21,035 nucleotides of DNA from an uncultured Chitinophagaceae bacterium. Its GTDB lineage: Bacteria; Bacteroidota; Bacteroidia; Chitinophagales; Chitinophagaceae. How positions within the stretch are numbered: the first letter of the stretch is position 1; every line of letters starts with the position of its first letter. This document shows positions 1-10,124 of the stretch, in pieces. The notes beneath the pieces are model-generated. The model had not been told where the DNA came from, did no database searches, and saw nothing but the letters and a program-made list of their open reading frames with translations. The position numbers and the translations under genes were made by a program. The stretch is from positions 1-21,035 of the forward strand of contig CALKVC010000118.1 of NCBI GenBank assembly GCA_937996595.1, written 5' to 3'.

Positions 1-2499
1 CTAAGGGCGGCCGTGAATGAATTTGACCGTTTTCAGCAGTTGATGAGAAAAAAGAACCGTTACGATTTCGACGACATGATAAACTGGGTGATCAGGGCCT
101 TTGAAGAAAATAAAAACATGTTAGCGTCTTACCAGGAAAAATTCCAGTATATACTGGTTGATGAATACCAGGACACCAGCGGTACACAGAACCGGCTGGT
201 AGAACTGCTGATAAGCTACTGGGATAAACCAAATGTTTTTGTAGTGGGCGACGACGACCAGAGCATCTACCGGTTCCAGGGCGCCAACATTGAGAATATG
301 CTTCAATTTGCAGGCAACTATAAGGATGAATTACTAACGGTAGTGCTTACCAGCAATTATCGTTCTACACAGCCGATACTCGATATATCAAAAACACTTA
401 TCAGCCGTAATGAAGAAAGGCTGGTAAACCAGGTTGACGGGCTGAGCAAGGAACTGCTTTCATCCAATGAACAGATAAAGCACCTGACCAATAATCCCGT
501 CATCCGTGAATTTGAAACACAACGGCAGGAAATGATCGGCATCGTTAAACAGGTACAGCAATTGCTGGCATCCGGCGTTTCGCCCGGCAATATCGGCATC
601 ATTTATAAAGAAAATAAATATGGTGAAGAACTGTCGAGGTATTTCAAACTGCTTAACATACAGGCATACAGCAAAAGGCACCTGAATATTTTGGAACTGC
701 CTGAAGCCAAAAAGATATTGCTCGTGCTTAAATACCTGGCTTCCGAGCATTATATACCGTACAGCGGCGATGAAATGCTTTTTGAAATCCTACACTTCAA
801 CTGGTTCGGCATTCCGCCTGTTGAAATAGCGAAATTATCGCTGGAAGCGGCAGACAAAAGATACGGCGGATCAAGGTCATCCATACGGCAACTGCTATAC
901 GAAAAATCGGCAGCACCTCCCCGCGACCTGTTCAGCACCGGCCTGCACGAAGGCTTGAAAAAAGTTTCTGCCATTATAGAAAAATTGTTGGCTGATGTGC
1001 CCAACATCACCCTGCAGCAATTGTTTGAAAACATCATACAGGAAACCGGATTGCTCAGCAGGATCATGCAATCATCCGACAAACACTGGCAGTTACAGGT
1101 ACTTACGGCTTTATTCGATTTTATAAAAGAAGAAACACGCCGAAACCCGCTACTGAACCTGCAACAACTGGTTACACTCATAGAACTGATGGAAAAAGAA
1201 AGCATCAGCCTGCCGCTGGTACAGGTAAGCGGTAGCGACAAGGGTGTTAACCTGATGACAGCACACGGCTCAAAAGGACTGGAGTTTGAATACGTATTCA
1301 TTGCGGGCTGTAATGCCGTTTCCTGGGAAAAGAAAAAGAAGCCGGGCGGTGGATATAAATTACCCGATACCATGTTTACTTCCCACCCGGCCGCATCCGA
1401 AGAGGAAGAATTAAGAAGGTTGTTTTATGTTGCGCTTACCCGTGCCGAACAGCACTTGTTTATTTCATACAGTAAATTTAAAAATGACGGTAAAGAACTG
1501 GAACCCTCCATGTTCATTGCAGAAATACTTGACAAACATGAGATAAGCGTAGAAAAAGTGTTGATAGATTCACCCGTACTGTCAGAATTTGCCGGGCTTG
1601 GGTTCAGTAAGCCCGAAGCGCCGCAAATAGACGCTATTGAAGAGGCATTCATCGGACGTACACTGGAGAAGTTCGTGATGAACGTTACCGCACTGAATAA
1701 TTTTCTCAAATGCCCGCTTGAATTCTATTTCAAAAACCTGATCCGGATCCCTTCTCCCAAGAACGAAGCAACTGAATTCGGTTCCGCCGTACATCATGCG
1801 CTGGAAAAACTGTTCCGCAAGATGCAGGAAAACGGGAACAATAAGTTCCCCCCTAAAGAAACATTCATCAGCGATTTCACCTGGTTTATGGAACGGCACC
1901 GCGAAAGCTTCACCAGGGAACAATACAACAGGCGTATGGAATACGGGCCTGAAATACTGGGGAATTATTATGACAGGTACATCAGCAGTTTTAATCCCGT
2001 TGTATCTGTAGAATTGAACATCAGGAATGTGGTTGTAGAAGATGTACCACTGAAAGGAAAACTGGACAAACTGGAATTTGACGGAAAATCGGTGAATGTG
2101 GTTGACTATAAAACCGGCGATCCCGACAAAGCCCTGCCAAAACTAAAAGGCCCATCTGAAAACGAACCTAACGGTGGCGACTACTGGCGGCAGGCCGTTT
2201 TTTACAAAATACTCGTAGACAACTATAAAGCCAAAGACTGGAAAGTGGTAAGCACAGAATTCGATTTTATTGAACCCGACAAAAAAAAGCAATACAGGAA
2301 AGAAAAGATCACCATCAGCCCGGCTGATATCGCCACGGTTACAAACCAGGTTACCCGCACCTGGCAAAAAATACAAAACCGGGAATTTTACACCGGCTGC
2401 GGAAAAGAGGAATGCCACTGGTGCAATTTTGTTAAGACAAACGAACTGGCAATCGCCTTGCACGAAATAGAAGATGAAGAGGATAACAGCAATGGATAA
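1..2499 (+). CDS. UvrD/Rep-family ATP-dependent helicase with C-terminal PD-(D/E)XK Fe-S nuclease domain (5' partial)
   Basis: The frame is open from base 1 and the Walker A motif is absent, so the gene starts upstream; the GTG at 13 is internal. Numbering from that GTG: motif II VDEYQD lies near residues 49-54, motif III GDDDQSIYRFQGA near 78-90, motif V MTAHGSKGLEFE begins at 415, and motif VI RRLFYVALTRAE falls near 468-479. A nuclease domain follows, with GSAVHHALE, the core VDYKTG at 697-702, and four cysteines (C567, C796, C801, C804) placed to bind an Fe-S cluster as in AddB-type nucleases. The family unwinds DNA from ends and resects it in recombinational repair. Helicase and nuclease motifs all look intact, so this chain alone could carry both activities. 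An AddA/AddB-like or AdnAB-like partner may lie outside the window. recR lies 1.6 kb downstream. Family is secure; the exact complex is inferred. Confidence 0.93.
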   Translation, partial: LRAAVNEFDRFQQLMRKKNRYDFDDMINWVIRAFEENKNMLASYQEKFQYILVDEYQDTSGTQNRLVELLISYWDKPNVFVVGDDDQSIYRFQGANIENMLQFAGNYKDELLTVVLTSNYRSTQPILDISKTLISRNEERLVNQVDGLSKELLSSNEQIKHLTNNPVIREFETQRQEMIGIVKQVQQLLASGVSPGNIGIIYKENKYGEELSRYFKLLNIQAYSKRHLNILELPEAKKILLVLKYLASEHYIPYSGDEMLFEILHFNWFGIPPVEIAKLSLEAADKRYGGSRSSIRQLLYEKSAAPPRDLFSTGLHEGLKKVSAIIEKLLADVPNITLQQLFENIIQETGLLSRIMQSSDKHWQLQVLTALFDFIKEETRRNPLLNLQQLVTLIELMEKESISLPLVQVSGSDKGVNLMTAHGSKGLEFEYVFIAGCNAVSWEKKKKPGGGYKLPDTMFTSHPAASEEEELRRLFYVALTRAEQHLFISYSKFKNDGKELEPSMFIAEILDKHEISVEKVLIDSPVLSEFAGLGFSKPEAPQIDAIEEAFIGRTLEKFVMNVTALNNFLKCPLEFYFKNLIRIPSPKNEATEFGSAVHHALEKLFRKMQENGNNKFPPKETFISDFTWFMERHRESFTREQYNRRMEYGPEILGNYYDRYISSFNPVVSVELNIRNVVVEDVPLKGKLDKLEFDGKSVNVVDYKTGDPDKALPKLKGPSENEPNGGDYWRQAVFYKILVDNYKAKDWKVVSTEFDFIEPDKKKQYRKEKITISPADIATVTNQVTRTWQKIQNREFYTGCGKEECHWCNFVKTNELAIALHEIEDEEDNSNG

Positions 2500-2594
2500 A
2501 CCGGTTTCCCCATCTGTTTCTTTTACAACTTTCACTTTTAATTTATGGCGTAATAGCTAACTTCACAGCTCTTTTAAAGAACAGGTACAGGCTG

Positions 2595-3983
2595 ATGAAA
2601 AAAATAGTATCAATACTCGCACTGGTGGCCGGATTGTATTCAGCCATTGTTTATACAAGCGGATGTGCCCAGATAAGTGCCCCAACCGGCGGGCCTACTG
2701 ACAGTATACCGCCAAAGCTGGTAAAGGCTGTTCCTGCATTAAACAGCACCGGTTTTACAGGAAACAGGATCTCCCTTACTTTCAATGAAAATATAGATTT
2801 ACAGGAACTGCAAAACAACCTGATCATTTCTCCCGCACAGAAAACAACCCCAACCATTTCGTATAACCGTAAATCCGTAAGTATCCGATTAAGAGACAGC
2901 ATACAGCCAAACACAACCTATAGCATCGATTTTGGTAACGCCATCAAAGATGTGCATGAAGGGAATATCCTTAAGAATTTCACCTATGTTTTCGCTACAG
3001 GTAATGCTATAGATTCATTAACCCTTTCCGGAAAAGTGACCCTGGCGGAAACAGGTAAAACCGACAGTACGATCCTGGTTTTGCTTTACCGCAACACAAA
3101 TGATACGGCCGTGCAGAAAACGAAAGCCGATTATGTAGCACGGGTAGACGGAAACGGGCAATTCCAATTCCGTTACCTGCCCGGCAAAAACTTTAGGCTA
3201 TATGCACTTAAAGACGGCGATGGAAGCAAAACTTATAATGCAAAAACAGAATTATTCGCATTTTTCGATGCTACCCTTAATCCGGCAACCAATAATAATA
3301 CCATCCAAATGTTTGCCTACGCCGAACAAAAACCAGACAACAACAAAACCTTAACCGTTCTGAAACCGGCAGCGGAAAAAAAATTAAAATATCTAACCGG
3401 GCTGGCAGGCCAGATACATGACCTGCTGCAACCATTTGAACTTAGTTTCAACAACCCGCTGCAATTGTTTGATACAACCAAAACAGTATTGACAGACAGC
3501 AATTACAAACCGATAAGTGCGTATTACAACAAGCTTGATAAGACCGCTAAAATCGTTTCTGTACATACAAACTGGATACCTGGCGCTACGTATAATTATA
3601 TCATCCAAAAAGAAGCGGTTCAGGATTCTGCAGGAAATTTCTTAAGCCGCACAGATACCCTTCGGTTTAAAACAAAAAACACGGCTGATTATGGTTCAGT
3701 TACATTACGGTTTGCAAACCTTGACCTTTCCCGCAACCCGGTCATTCTTTTCTCAGATGGCGAATCAGTGAAATATAGTTTTGCCATCAGCTCCGGAGAA
3801 TGGACCAACAAACTTTTTCCTCCGGGCGAATATGCCATAAGTATCTTATATGATGATAATAAAAACGGGAAATGGGATCCGGGAAACTATACATCCGGCC
3901 TGCAACCTGAAAAAGTAAAGAACCTTAACCTGAAAATTGCCGTAAAAGCCGACTGGGATAATGAACGCGACATCAGTCTGTAA
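2595..3983 (+). CDS. Ig-like (Big_5) domain lipoprotein, Bacteroidota-conserved
   Basis: A 462-aa protein with a signal peptide (MKK, then a hydrophobic stretch 4-20) ending at TSGC, with C24 as the likely lipidated residue; T at -3 is not the best lipobox residue. Directly after comes the GGPTDSIPPK segment typical of a widespread Bacteroidota family, then a bacterial Ig-like (Big_5) domain at about 36-135 (SLTFNENIDL, VSIRLRDSIQPNTTYSIDFG). The middle part resembles a small beta-sandwich of carboxypeptidase-regulatory type (VDGNGQFQFRYLPG). Near the C-terminus, DDNKNGKWDPG (about 422-432) looks like a Ca-binding-type loop. It is probably anchored in the outer membrane or on the surface. Its role is not known; adhesion or cell-envelope structure is a guess. 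It follows the helicase gene by 95 bp on the same strand, without a clear promoter between them. Confidence 0.85.
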   Translation: MKKIVSILALVAGLYSAIVYTSGCAQISAPTGGPTDSIPPKLVKAVPALNSTGFTGNRISLTFNENIDLQELQNNLIISPAQKTTPTISYNRKSVSIRLRDSIQPNTTYSIDFGNAIKDVHEGNILKNFTYVFATGNAIDSLTLSGKVTLAETGKTDSTILVLLYRNTNDTAVQKTKADYVARVDGNGQFQFRYLPGKNFRLYALKDGDGSKTYNAKTELFAFFDATLNPATNNNTIQMFAYAEQKPDNNKTLTVLKPAAEKKLKYLTGLAGQIHDLLQPFELSFNNPLQLFDTTKTVLTDSNYKPISAYYNKLDKTAKIVSVHTNWIPGATYNYIIQKEAVQDSAGNFLSRTDTLRFKTKNTADYGSVTLRFANLDLSRNPVILFSDGESVKYSFAISSGEWTNKLFPPGEYAISILYDDNKNGKWDPGNYTSGLQPEKVKNLNLKIAVKADWDNERDISL

Positions 3984-4031
3984 ACAATCCGCCGAGCCCA
4001 AAAACATCTGCAAAAACTATTTTTTTGATAA

Positions 4032-4061
4032 TTGAAAACTACCGGCTAATGGCTATTTTTG
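4032..4061 (+). promoter_or_regulatory. Bacteroidota-type promoter of recR
   Basis: TTG (4032-4034), a 19-bp spacer, then TATTTTTG (4054-4061), a full match to the -7 consensus TAnnTTTG of the Bacteroidota primary sigma factor. The expected transcription start, 4-7 bases after the -7 box, coincides with the recR ATG at 4065. Confidence 0.65.
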
Positions 4062-4064
4062 CGC

Positions 4065-4688
4065 ATGATTTTTTCTTCTTCCCTCTTAGAGAACGCCGTT
4101 AATGAATTTGCCAAATTACCGGGTATCGGGAAAAAAACAGCCCTCCGGCTTGTACTTCACCTGATTAAACAGGATTACCGGGATGTGGAACAGTTCAGCA
4201 ACAGTATTGCACTTATGCGGAATGAAATAAGGTTTTGTAAACGTTGTTTTAATATTTCTGATGATGAATTTTGCCATACCTGCAGCAACCCCTCGCGTAA
4301 ACAGGACATCATCTGTGTGGTTGAAAATATCCGCGATGTGATTGCCATTGAAAGTACCCAGCAATTCAATGGCGTTTACCATGTATTAGGCGGCATCATC
4401 TCTCCGCTGGATGGCATTGGACCCGATCAACTAACCATTGATGCACTGATAAAACGCATTGCAGATGAAAAGACCACAGAACTGATCTTTGCACTCAATC
4501 CAAATATACAGGGAGACACTACCATCTATTATATCGGCCGGAAATTACAGGGTACGCCCATCAGCATTACAACTATTGCACGGGGCATTGCATTTGGCGG
4601 CGAACTGGAATATGCCGATGAAATGACACTGGCCAAAAGCATTTCAAACAGGATCCCGGTTGATAACTATATCAATACAGCCAGGTAA
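4065..4688 (+). CDS. recR: Recombination mediator protein RecR
   Basis: A 207-aa protein of normal RecR length. In order it shows the helix-hairpin-helix LPGIGKKTALRLVLHL (about 18-33), a zinc finger with two CxxC pairs (CKRC and CHTC), a Toprim domain starting at ICVVENIRDVIAIE and containing GGIISPLDGIGPDQL, and the C-terminal ARGIAFGGELEYADE Walker-like segment. RecR acts with RecO/RecF to load RecA on SSB-coated single-stranded gaps. The start chosen is ATG 4065 (MIFSSSLLENAV), which matches the N-terminus of relatives; a TTG six bases upstream is in frame but lies inside the promoter. The helicase-nuclease upstream is also a repair gene, but recR has its own promoter. Confidence 0.97.
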   Translation: MIFSSSLLENAVNEFAKLPGIGKKTALRLVLHLIKQDYRDVEQFSNSIALMRNEIRFCKRCFNISDDEFCHTCSNPSRKQDIICVVENIRDVIAIESTQQFNGVYHVLGGIISPLDGIGPDQLTIDALIKRIADEKTTELIFALNPNIQGDTTIYYIGRKLQGTPISITTIARGIAFGGELEYADEMTLAKSISNRIPVDNYINTAR

Positions 4689-4766
4689 GGGTTGGTTCAT
4701 TTTACGTCCTTCCCATTTCTTGTATTTACCCCCTCTGACTTCAGGTGTTTTTTAAGCTATAACATT

Positions 4767-4796
4767 TTGTGTTATGGCTTTGTTATTATAGCTTTG
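4767..4796 (+). promoter_or_regulatory. Bacteroidota-type promoter of the metH operon
   Basis: TTG (4767-4769, within TTTTG), a 19-bp spacer, then TAGCTTTG (4789-4796), a full TAnnTTTG match. The predicted start is about 4801-4804, leaving a leader of roughly 205 nt before the ATG at 5009. Confidence 0.7.
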
Positions 4797-4802
4797 CAGC
4801 CG

Positions 4803-5008
4803 TTGGCGGGGCGGATTTGTTTATTGTTCAACCCCGAAGGTCATCACAAACAATTGAACTAATAAACGAAAAGCATATCCACCTAACTCCCGGATTTGAT
4901 AATCGTTTTAAGTTCTCTTCATTTGTAGTGGCCGGCAACAAAAAACCAATTTTCTGTAAATAATGTATTAGGAAACCCGGCATTCGCCGTTCATTGAAAT
5001 GAATAGAC
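4803..5008 (+). promoter_or_regulatory. Structured 5' leader of the metH operon (candidate cis-regulatory RNA)
   Basis: This is the untranslated leader predicted from the promoter at 4767-4796. It contains a 13-bp stem, 4819-4831 with 4854-4867, broken only by bulged T4860, with a 22-nt loop. The loop starts with CCCCG (4832-4836), which can pair with CGGGG at 4807-4811 upstream of the stem; that arrangement is the topology of an H-type pseudoknot. A second small hairpin (TTCAT, loop TGAA, ATGAA; 4990-5003) sits just before the start codon. I could not match it to the SAM-I, SAM-II or cobalamin riboswitch consensus. The structure is seen in the sequence; a regulatory role is inference from its position before a methionine synthesis gene. 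Confidence 0.5.
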
Positions 5009-6016
5009 ATGAAAGGACTAAAAGAATTATTAAAGGAACGCATTCTGATCATCGATGGCGCCATGGGCACCATGATACAGCGGCATAAATTAACGGAAGC
5101 GGATTACCGGGGTGAGCGCTTCAAAAACTGGCACACCGATGTAAAAGGCAACAACGACCTGCTGAGCATCACACAGCCGGATATCATAACAGGCATCCAT
5201 AAACTATACCTGGATGCCGGAGCCGATATCATTGAAACAAATACGTTCAGCAGCACTTCTATTGCACAGGCTGATTACGATATGCAATCCCTTGCTTTTG
5301 AATTGAATATTGCTTCTGCCAGGTGCGCACGTGCTGCCGCTGATGAATACACGAAGATAAACCCGGATAAGCCCCGTTTTGTTGCCGGTGCCATCGGGCC
5401 TTTAAATAAAACATTATCGCTTTCGCCGGATGTTAACAACCCTGGCTTCCGTGCCGTAACATTTGATGAAGTGGCTGCCGCCTATAGTGAACAGATACGC
5501 GGGCTGGCAGAAGGCGGGGTGGATATCCTGCTTATTGAAACCATCTTCGATACCCTGAATGCCAAAGCGGCCATTTATGCCATCAGCCAATACAAGAGGG
5601 AATCAGGTAATGACCTGCCGGTTATGATTAGCGGAACCATTACTGACGCCAGCGGCCGCACTTTAAGCGGGCAGACACTGGAAGCATTTTATATTTCTGT
5701 AATGCATGCCAACCCAATCAGTATCGGGCTCAACTGTGCCCTGGGTGCCAGGGAAATGAGGCCGCATATTGAAGAACTATCGGCAATGGCTAGTTGCTAT
5801 ACTTCTGCATATCCCAATGCCGGTTTACCCAATGCTTTTGGCGAATATGATGAACAGCCTCATGAAACTGCCCACATCATAGAAGAATGGGCCAAAGAAG
5901 GATTTGTAAATATTGTTGGCGGTTGCTGCGGCACCACCCCGGACCATATCAGGCATATTGCAGATGAAGTGGCTAAGTTTAAACCGAGGGAATTACCGGT
6001 CGTTGAAATGAATTAA
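5009..6016 (+). CDS. metH: Methionine synthase, homocysteine-binding module (split MetH, N-terminal half)
   Basis: A 335-aa homocysteine S-methyltransferase domain equal to the first module of cobalamin-dependent MetH. It opens with IIDGAMGTMIQRHKLTEADYRG. The zinc ligands that bind and activate homocysteine are all present: C243 in GLNCALGA and C306/C307 in GGCCGTTPDHI. The remaining MetH modules are in the gene at 6479-9190. Together the two encode 1,238 residues, close to a one-piece MetH (about 1,230). This split is common in Bacteroidota, so it is not a frameshift. The two halves must associate so that methylcobalamin on the second protein can methylate homocysteine bound here. Start ATG 5009 gives the usual N-terminus. 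Expression probably depends on the promoter at 4767. Confidence 0.95.
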   Translation: MKGLKELLKERILIIDGAMGTMIQRHKLTEADYRGERFKNWHTDVKGNNDLLSITQPDIITGIHKLYLDAGADIIETNTFSSTSIAQADYDMQSLAFELNIASARCARAAADEYTKINPDKPRFVAGAIGPLNKTLSLSPDVNNPGFRAVTFDEVAAAYSEQIRGLAEGGVDILLIETIFDTLNAKAAIYAISQYKRESGNDLPVMISGTITDASGRTLSGQTLEAFYISVMHANPISIGLNCALGAREMRPHIEELSAMASCYTSAYPNAGLPNAFGEYDEQPHETAHIIEEWAKEGFVNIVGGCCGTTPDHIRHIADEVAKFKPRELPVVEMN

Positions 6017-6057
6017 CCACAAAGAACACAAGGGTTTTCACAAAGGACACGATGATC
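6013..6057 (+). repeat. Left inverted repeat of the GxxExxY segment
   Basis: It contains two CACAAAG-type units; the inner one is CACAAAGGACACGATGAT. It overlaps the stop codon of the upstream metH half (TAA 6014-6016) and the ATG at 6052 of the GxxExxY gene. It pairs with the right repeat at 6429-6470. Confidence 0.7.
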
Positions 6058-6438
6058 ATGACAGAAAACGAATTATCAAAAATTGTATTTGAGTGTGGCC
6101 TGAAAATTCACAAAGCACTGGGGCCCGGATTATTAGAAAGCGCATATGAAGAATGCTTATTTTATGAACTTACCAAAACAAACCTTTTCGTTGAAAAACA
6201 AAAAGGATTGCCATTGATTTATGAAGAAATAAGAATGGATATTGGATATAGAACAGATCTGATAATTGAAAATAAACTGATAGTTGAAATAAAAGCAGTT
6301 GAAGCATTAAATGATATTCATCTTGCACAAATTCTAACTTATTTAAAATTATCCGGATGCAAATTAGGTTTGTTGATAAATTTCAATTCAGTATTGTTCA
6401 AAGATGGAGTAAAACGAATTATTAACGGCACTTTGTGA
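6052..6438 (+). CDS. GxxExxY family protein (PD-(D/E)XK-like, function unknown)
   Basis: A 128-aa protein, full length for the GxxExxY family (PDDEXK_3-like). The naming motif is G26-L-L-E29-S-A-Y32, preceded by GLKIHKALGPG. A D69...E79-x-K81 arrangement (TDLIIENKLIVEIKAVE) matches the catalytic core of PD-(D/E)XK nucleases, so a nuclease or nucleic-acid role is plausible but unproven for the family. Two starts are possible, ATG 6052 and ATG 6058; the first lies inside the left inverted repeat. The gene is visibly richer in A/T than the flanking metH genes. It interrupts the methionine synthase operon and has no evident link to methionine synthesis, so it is most likely a passenger. No terminator follows it, which would let transcription continue into the second metH half. 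Confidence 0.85.
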   Translation: MIMTENELSKIVFECGLKIHKALGPGLLESAYEECLFYELTKTNLFVEKQKGLPLIYEEIRMDIGYRTDLIIENKLIVEIKAVEALNDIHLAQILTYLKLSGCKLGLLINFNSVLFKDGVKRIINGTL

Positions 6439-6470
6439 CCTTTGTGATTATCATCGTGCCTTTGTGGTAA
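6429..6470 (-). repeat. Right inverted repeat of the GxxExxY segment
   Basis: Minus-strand reading from 6470 gives TTACCACAAAGGCACGATG followed by a second CACAAAGGTCAC unit. It overlaps the GxxExxY stop codon (6436-6438) and ends only 8 bases before the ATG of the second metH half, so it forms most of that gene's upstream untranslated region. Confidence 0.7.
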
Positions 6471-6478
6471 AATTTTTT

Positions 6479-9190
<2,712 letters not shown>

Positions 9191-9197
9191 TTAGATT

Positions 9198-9274
9198 TAC
9201 CGCAGAGAACAGGAGAACGGATGAGGTTTCGCAATGTCTCAGCGATAACTCTTTTTCTTTTTTCTCAGCGGTTA
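9198..9274. repeat. Imperfect inverted repeat, gene-less, after metH
   Basis: The left end TACCGCAGAGAAC (9198-9210) mirrors TTTCTCAGCGGTTA (9261-9274): the 10-base cores CCGCAGAGAA and TTCTCAGCGG pair with one mismatch. A second CTCAGCG copy lies at 9239-9245. Style and opening (TTTACCGCAGAGAACA against TTAACCACAAAGAACACA) recall the repeats around the GxxExxY gene. It may be a decayed or empty relative of that element. There is no good T-run after it, so a terminator role is doubtful. Confidence 0.4.
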
Positions 9275-9351
9275 GAAAAACAAAAAGTACAAGTGTGTTT
9301 CAGAACGATGTTGACAATTGTTCTGTAATATTGCAACACAATTAAATTTCC

Positions 9352-10119
9352 ATGCGCATTATATCCTATAACGTAAACGGCATCCGTGCTGCCATAAAAA
9401 AAGGGTTTATCGACTGGCTTAAAACAAACCCGGCAGATATCATTTGCCTGCAGGAAACAAAAGCCACCGATGCTGATATAGACGTAAAACAGTTAGAAAA
9501 CCTGGGATTCCATCACCACTGGTTCAGCGCTCAAAAAAAAGGGTACAGCGGTGTGGCCGTGTTCACTAAAATAAAACCTGATAAGGTGATTCTTGGTAAC
9601 GGCCATACTGAAAGCGACGATGAAGGCAGGGTGATTCAGGTTGATTTTGGGAAAATAAGGATTATCAATGCCTATTTCCCATCCGGAACCAGCGGGGATA
9701 TAAGGCAGGAATTCAAATATAAATGGCTGGATGAATTCATGGTATACCTGAACAAACTTAAAAAGAAATATCCCAACCTGGTGCTTTGCGGAGACTACAA
9801 TATCGCCCACCAGGAAATAGATATCCATGACCCCAAGGGTAATAAAAACAGCAGCGGTTTTTTACCGGCAGAACGAGAATGGATGACCCGGTTCCTGGAC
9901 AGCGGTTGGGTAGACAGTTTCCGATATAAACACAAAGAACCACAGCGCTATTCATGGTGGAGCCAGCGCTTTCCCAGTGTAAGGCTGAACAATAAGGGAT
10001 GGCGTATAGACTATATATCGGTAACAGAACCGCTCAGGGACAAGATTGCGGATGCAGACATTTTTCCGGACATAAAGCACAGCGATCATTGCCCGGTATA
10101 CCTTGAATTAAAACCCTGA
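9352..10119 (+). CDS. xth: Exodeoxyribonuclease III (AP endonuclease, ExoA/Xth family)
   Basis: A 255-aa enzyme of the endonuclease/exonuclease/phosphatase fold. Its signature residues are present in order: N7 and N9 in SYNVNGIR, E35 in CLQETKA, Y in NAYFPSG, D148/N150 in GDYNIAH, the WRIDY segment, and D245-H246 in SDHCPVY. It cleaves DNA at abasic sites and removes 3' blocking groups in base excision repair. Length is normal. ATG 9352 is chosen because MRIISYNVNGIRA is the standard N-terminus. A TAATATTG box at 9326-9333 resembles a -7 element but lacks a -33 partner at normal spacing. The DUF4286 gene follows 5 bp downstream and is probably co-transcribed. Confidence 0.96.
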   Translation: MRIISYNVNGIRAAIKKGFIDWLKTNPADIICLQETKATDADIDVKQLENLGFHHHWFSAQKKGYSGVAVFTKIKPDKVILGNGHTESDDEGRVIQVDFGKIRIINAYFPSGTSGDIRQEFKYKWLDEFMVYLNKLKKKYPNLVLCGDYNIAHQEIDIHDPKGNKNSSGFLPAEREWMTRFLDSGWVDSFRYKHKEPQRYSWWSQRFPSVRLNNKGWRIDYISVTEPLRDKIADADIFPDIKHSDHCPVYLELKP

Positions 10120-10124
10120 CGTAC

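Larger units (their letters stand above)
6013..6470 (+). mobile_element. Putative small insertion: GxxExxY gene bounded by inverted CACAAAG-type repeats
   Basis: The segment lies exactly between the two halves of metH. Its left end begins TTAACCACAAAG (6013-6024) and has a second unit CACAAAGGACACGATGAT (6040-6057). The right end read on the minus strand (6470 downward) begins TTACCACAAAGGCACGATG and then shows another CACAAAGGTCAC unit. So both ends carry imperfect inverted copies, and the 18-bp left unit differs from its right partner by a single-base deletion. The cargo is one low-GC gene. There is no transposase and no clear target-site duplication. Calling it mobile is inference; the repeats are seen directly. 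Confidence 0.5.

Noticed and set aside
750..1373. Minus-strand ORF (207 codons) inside the helicase
   Set aside because: Antisense shadow; the plus strand carries clear helicase motifs throughout.
4059..4064. TTG 4059 as the recR start
   Set aside because: It overlaps the -7 promoter box; ATG 4065 matches RecR homologues.
4769..4963. 64-codon + strand ORF in the metH leader
   Set aside because: It begins inside the promoter, before the predicted transcription start, and its translation resembles nothing; the hairpin explains the region better.
4803..5008. SAM-I, SAM-II or cobalamin riboswitch before metH
   Set aside because: GGCCGGCAAC near 4930 superficially recalls SAM-I, but the AGAG/GGAGGGA parts are absent; no SAM-II GCTAAA-type segment and no B12 box were found.
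6464..6478. GTG 6464 as start of the second metH gene
   Set aside because: It lies in the inverted repeat; ATG 6479 gives the N-terminus expected for the family.
9311..9333. Promoter TTGACA...TAATATTG before exodeoxyribonuclease III
   Set aside because: The spacer between TTG and the -7-like box is only 12 bp, and the box is not a full match; not called as a feature.
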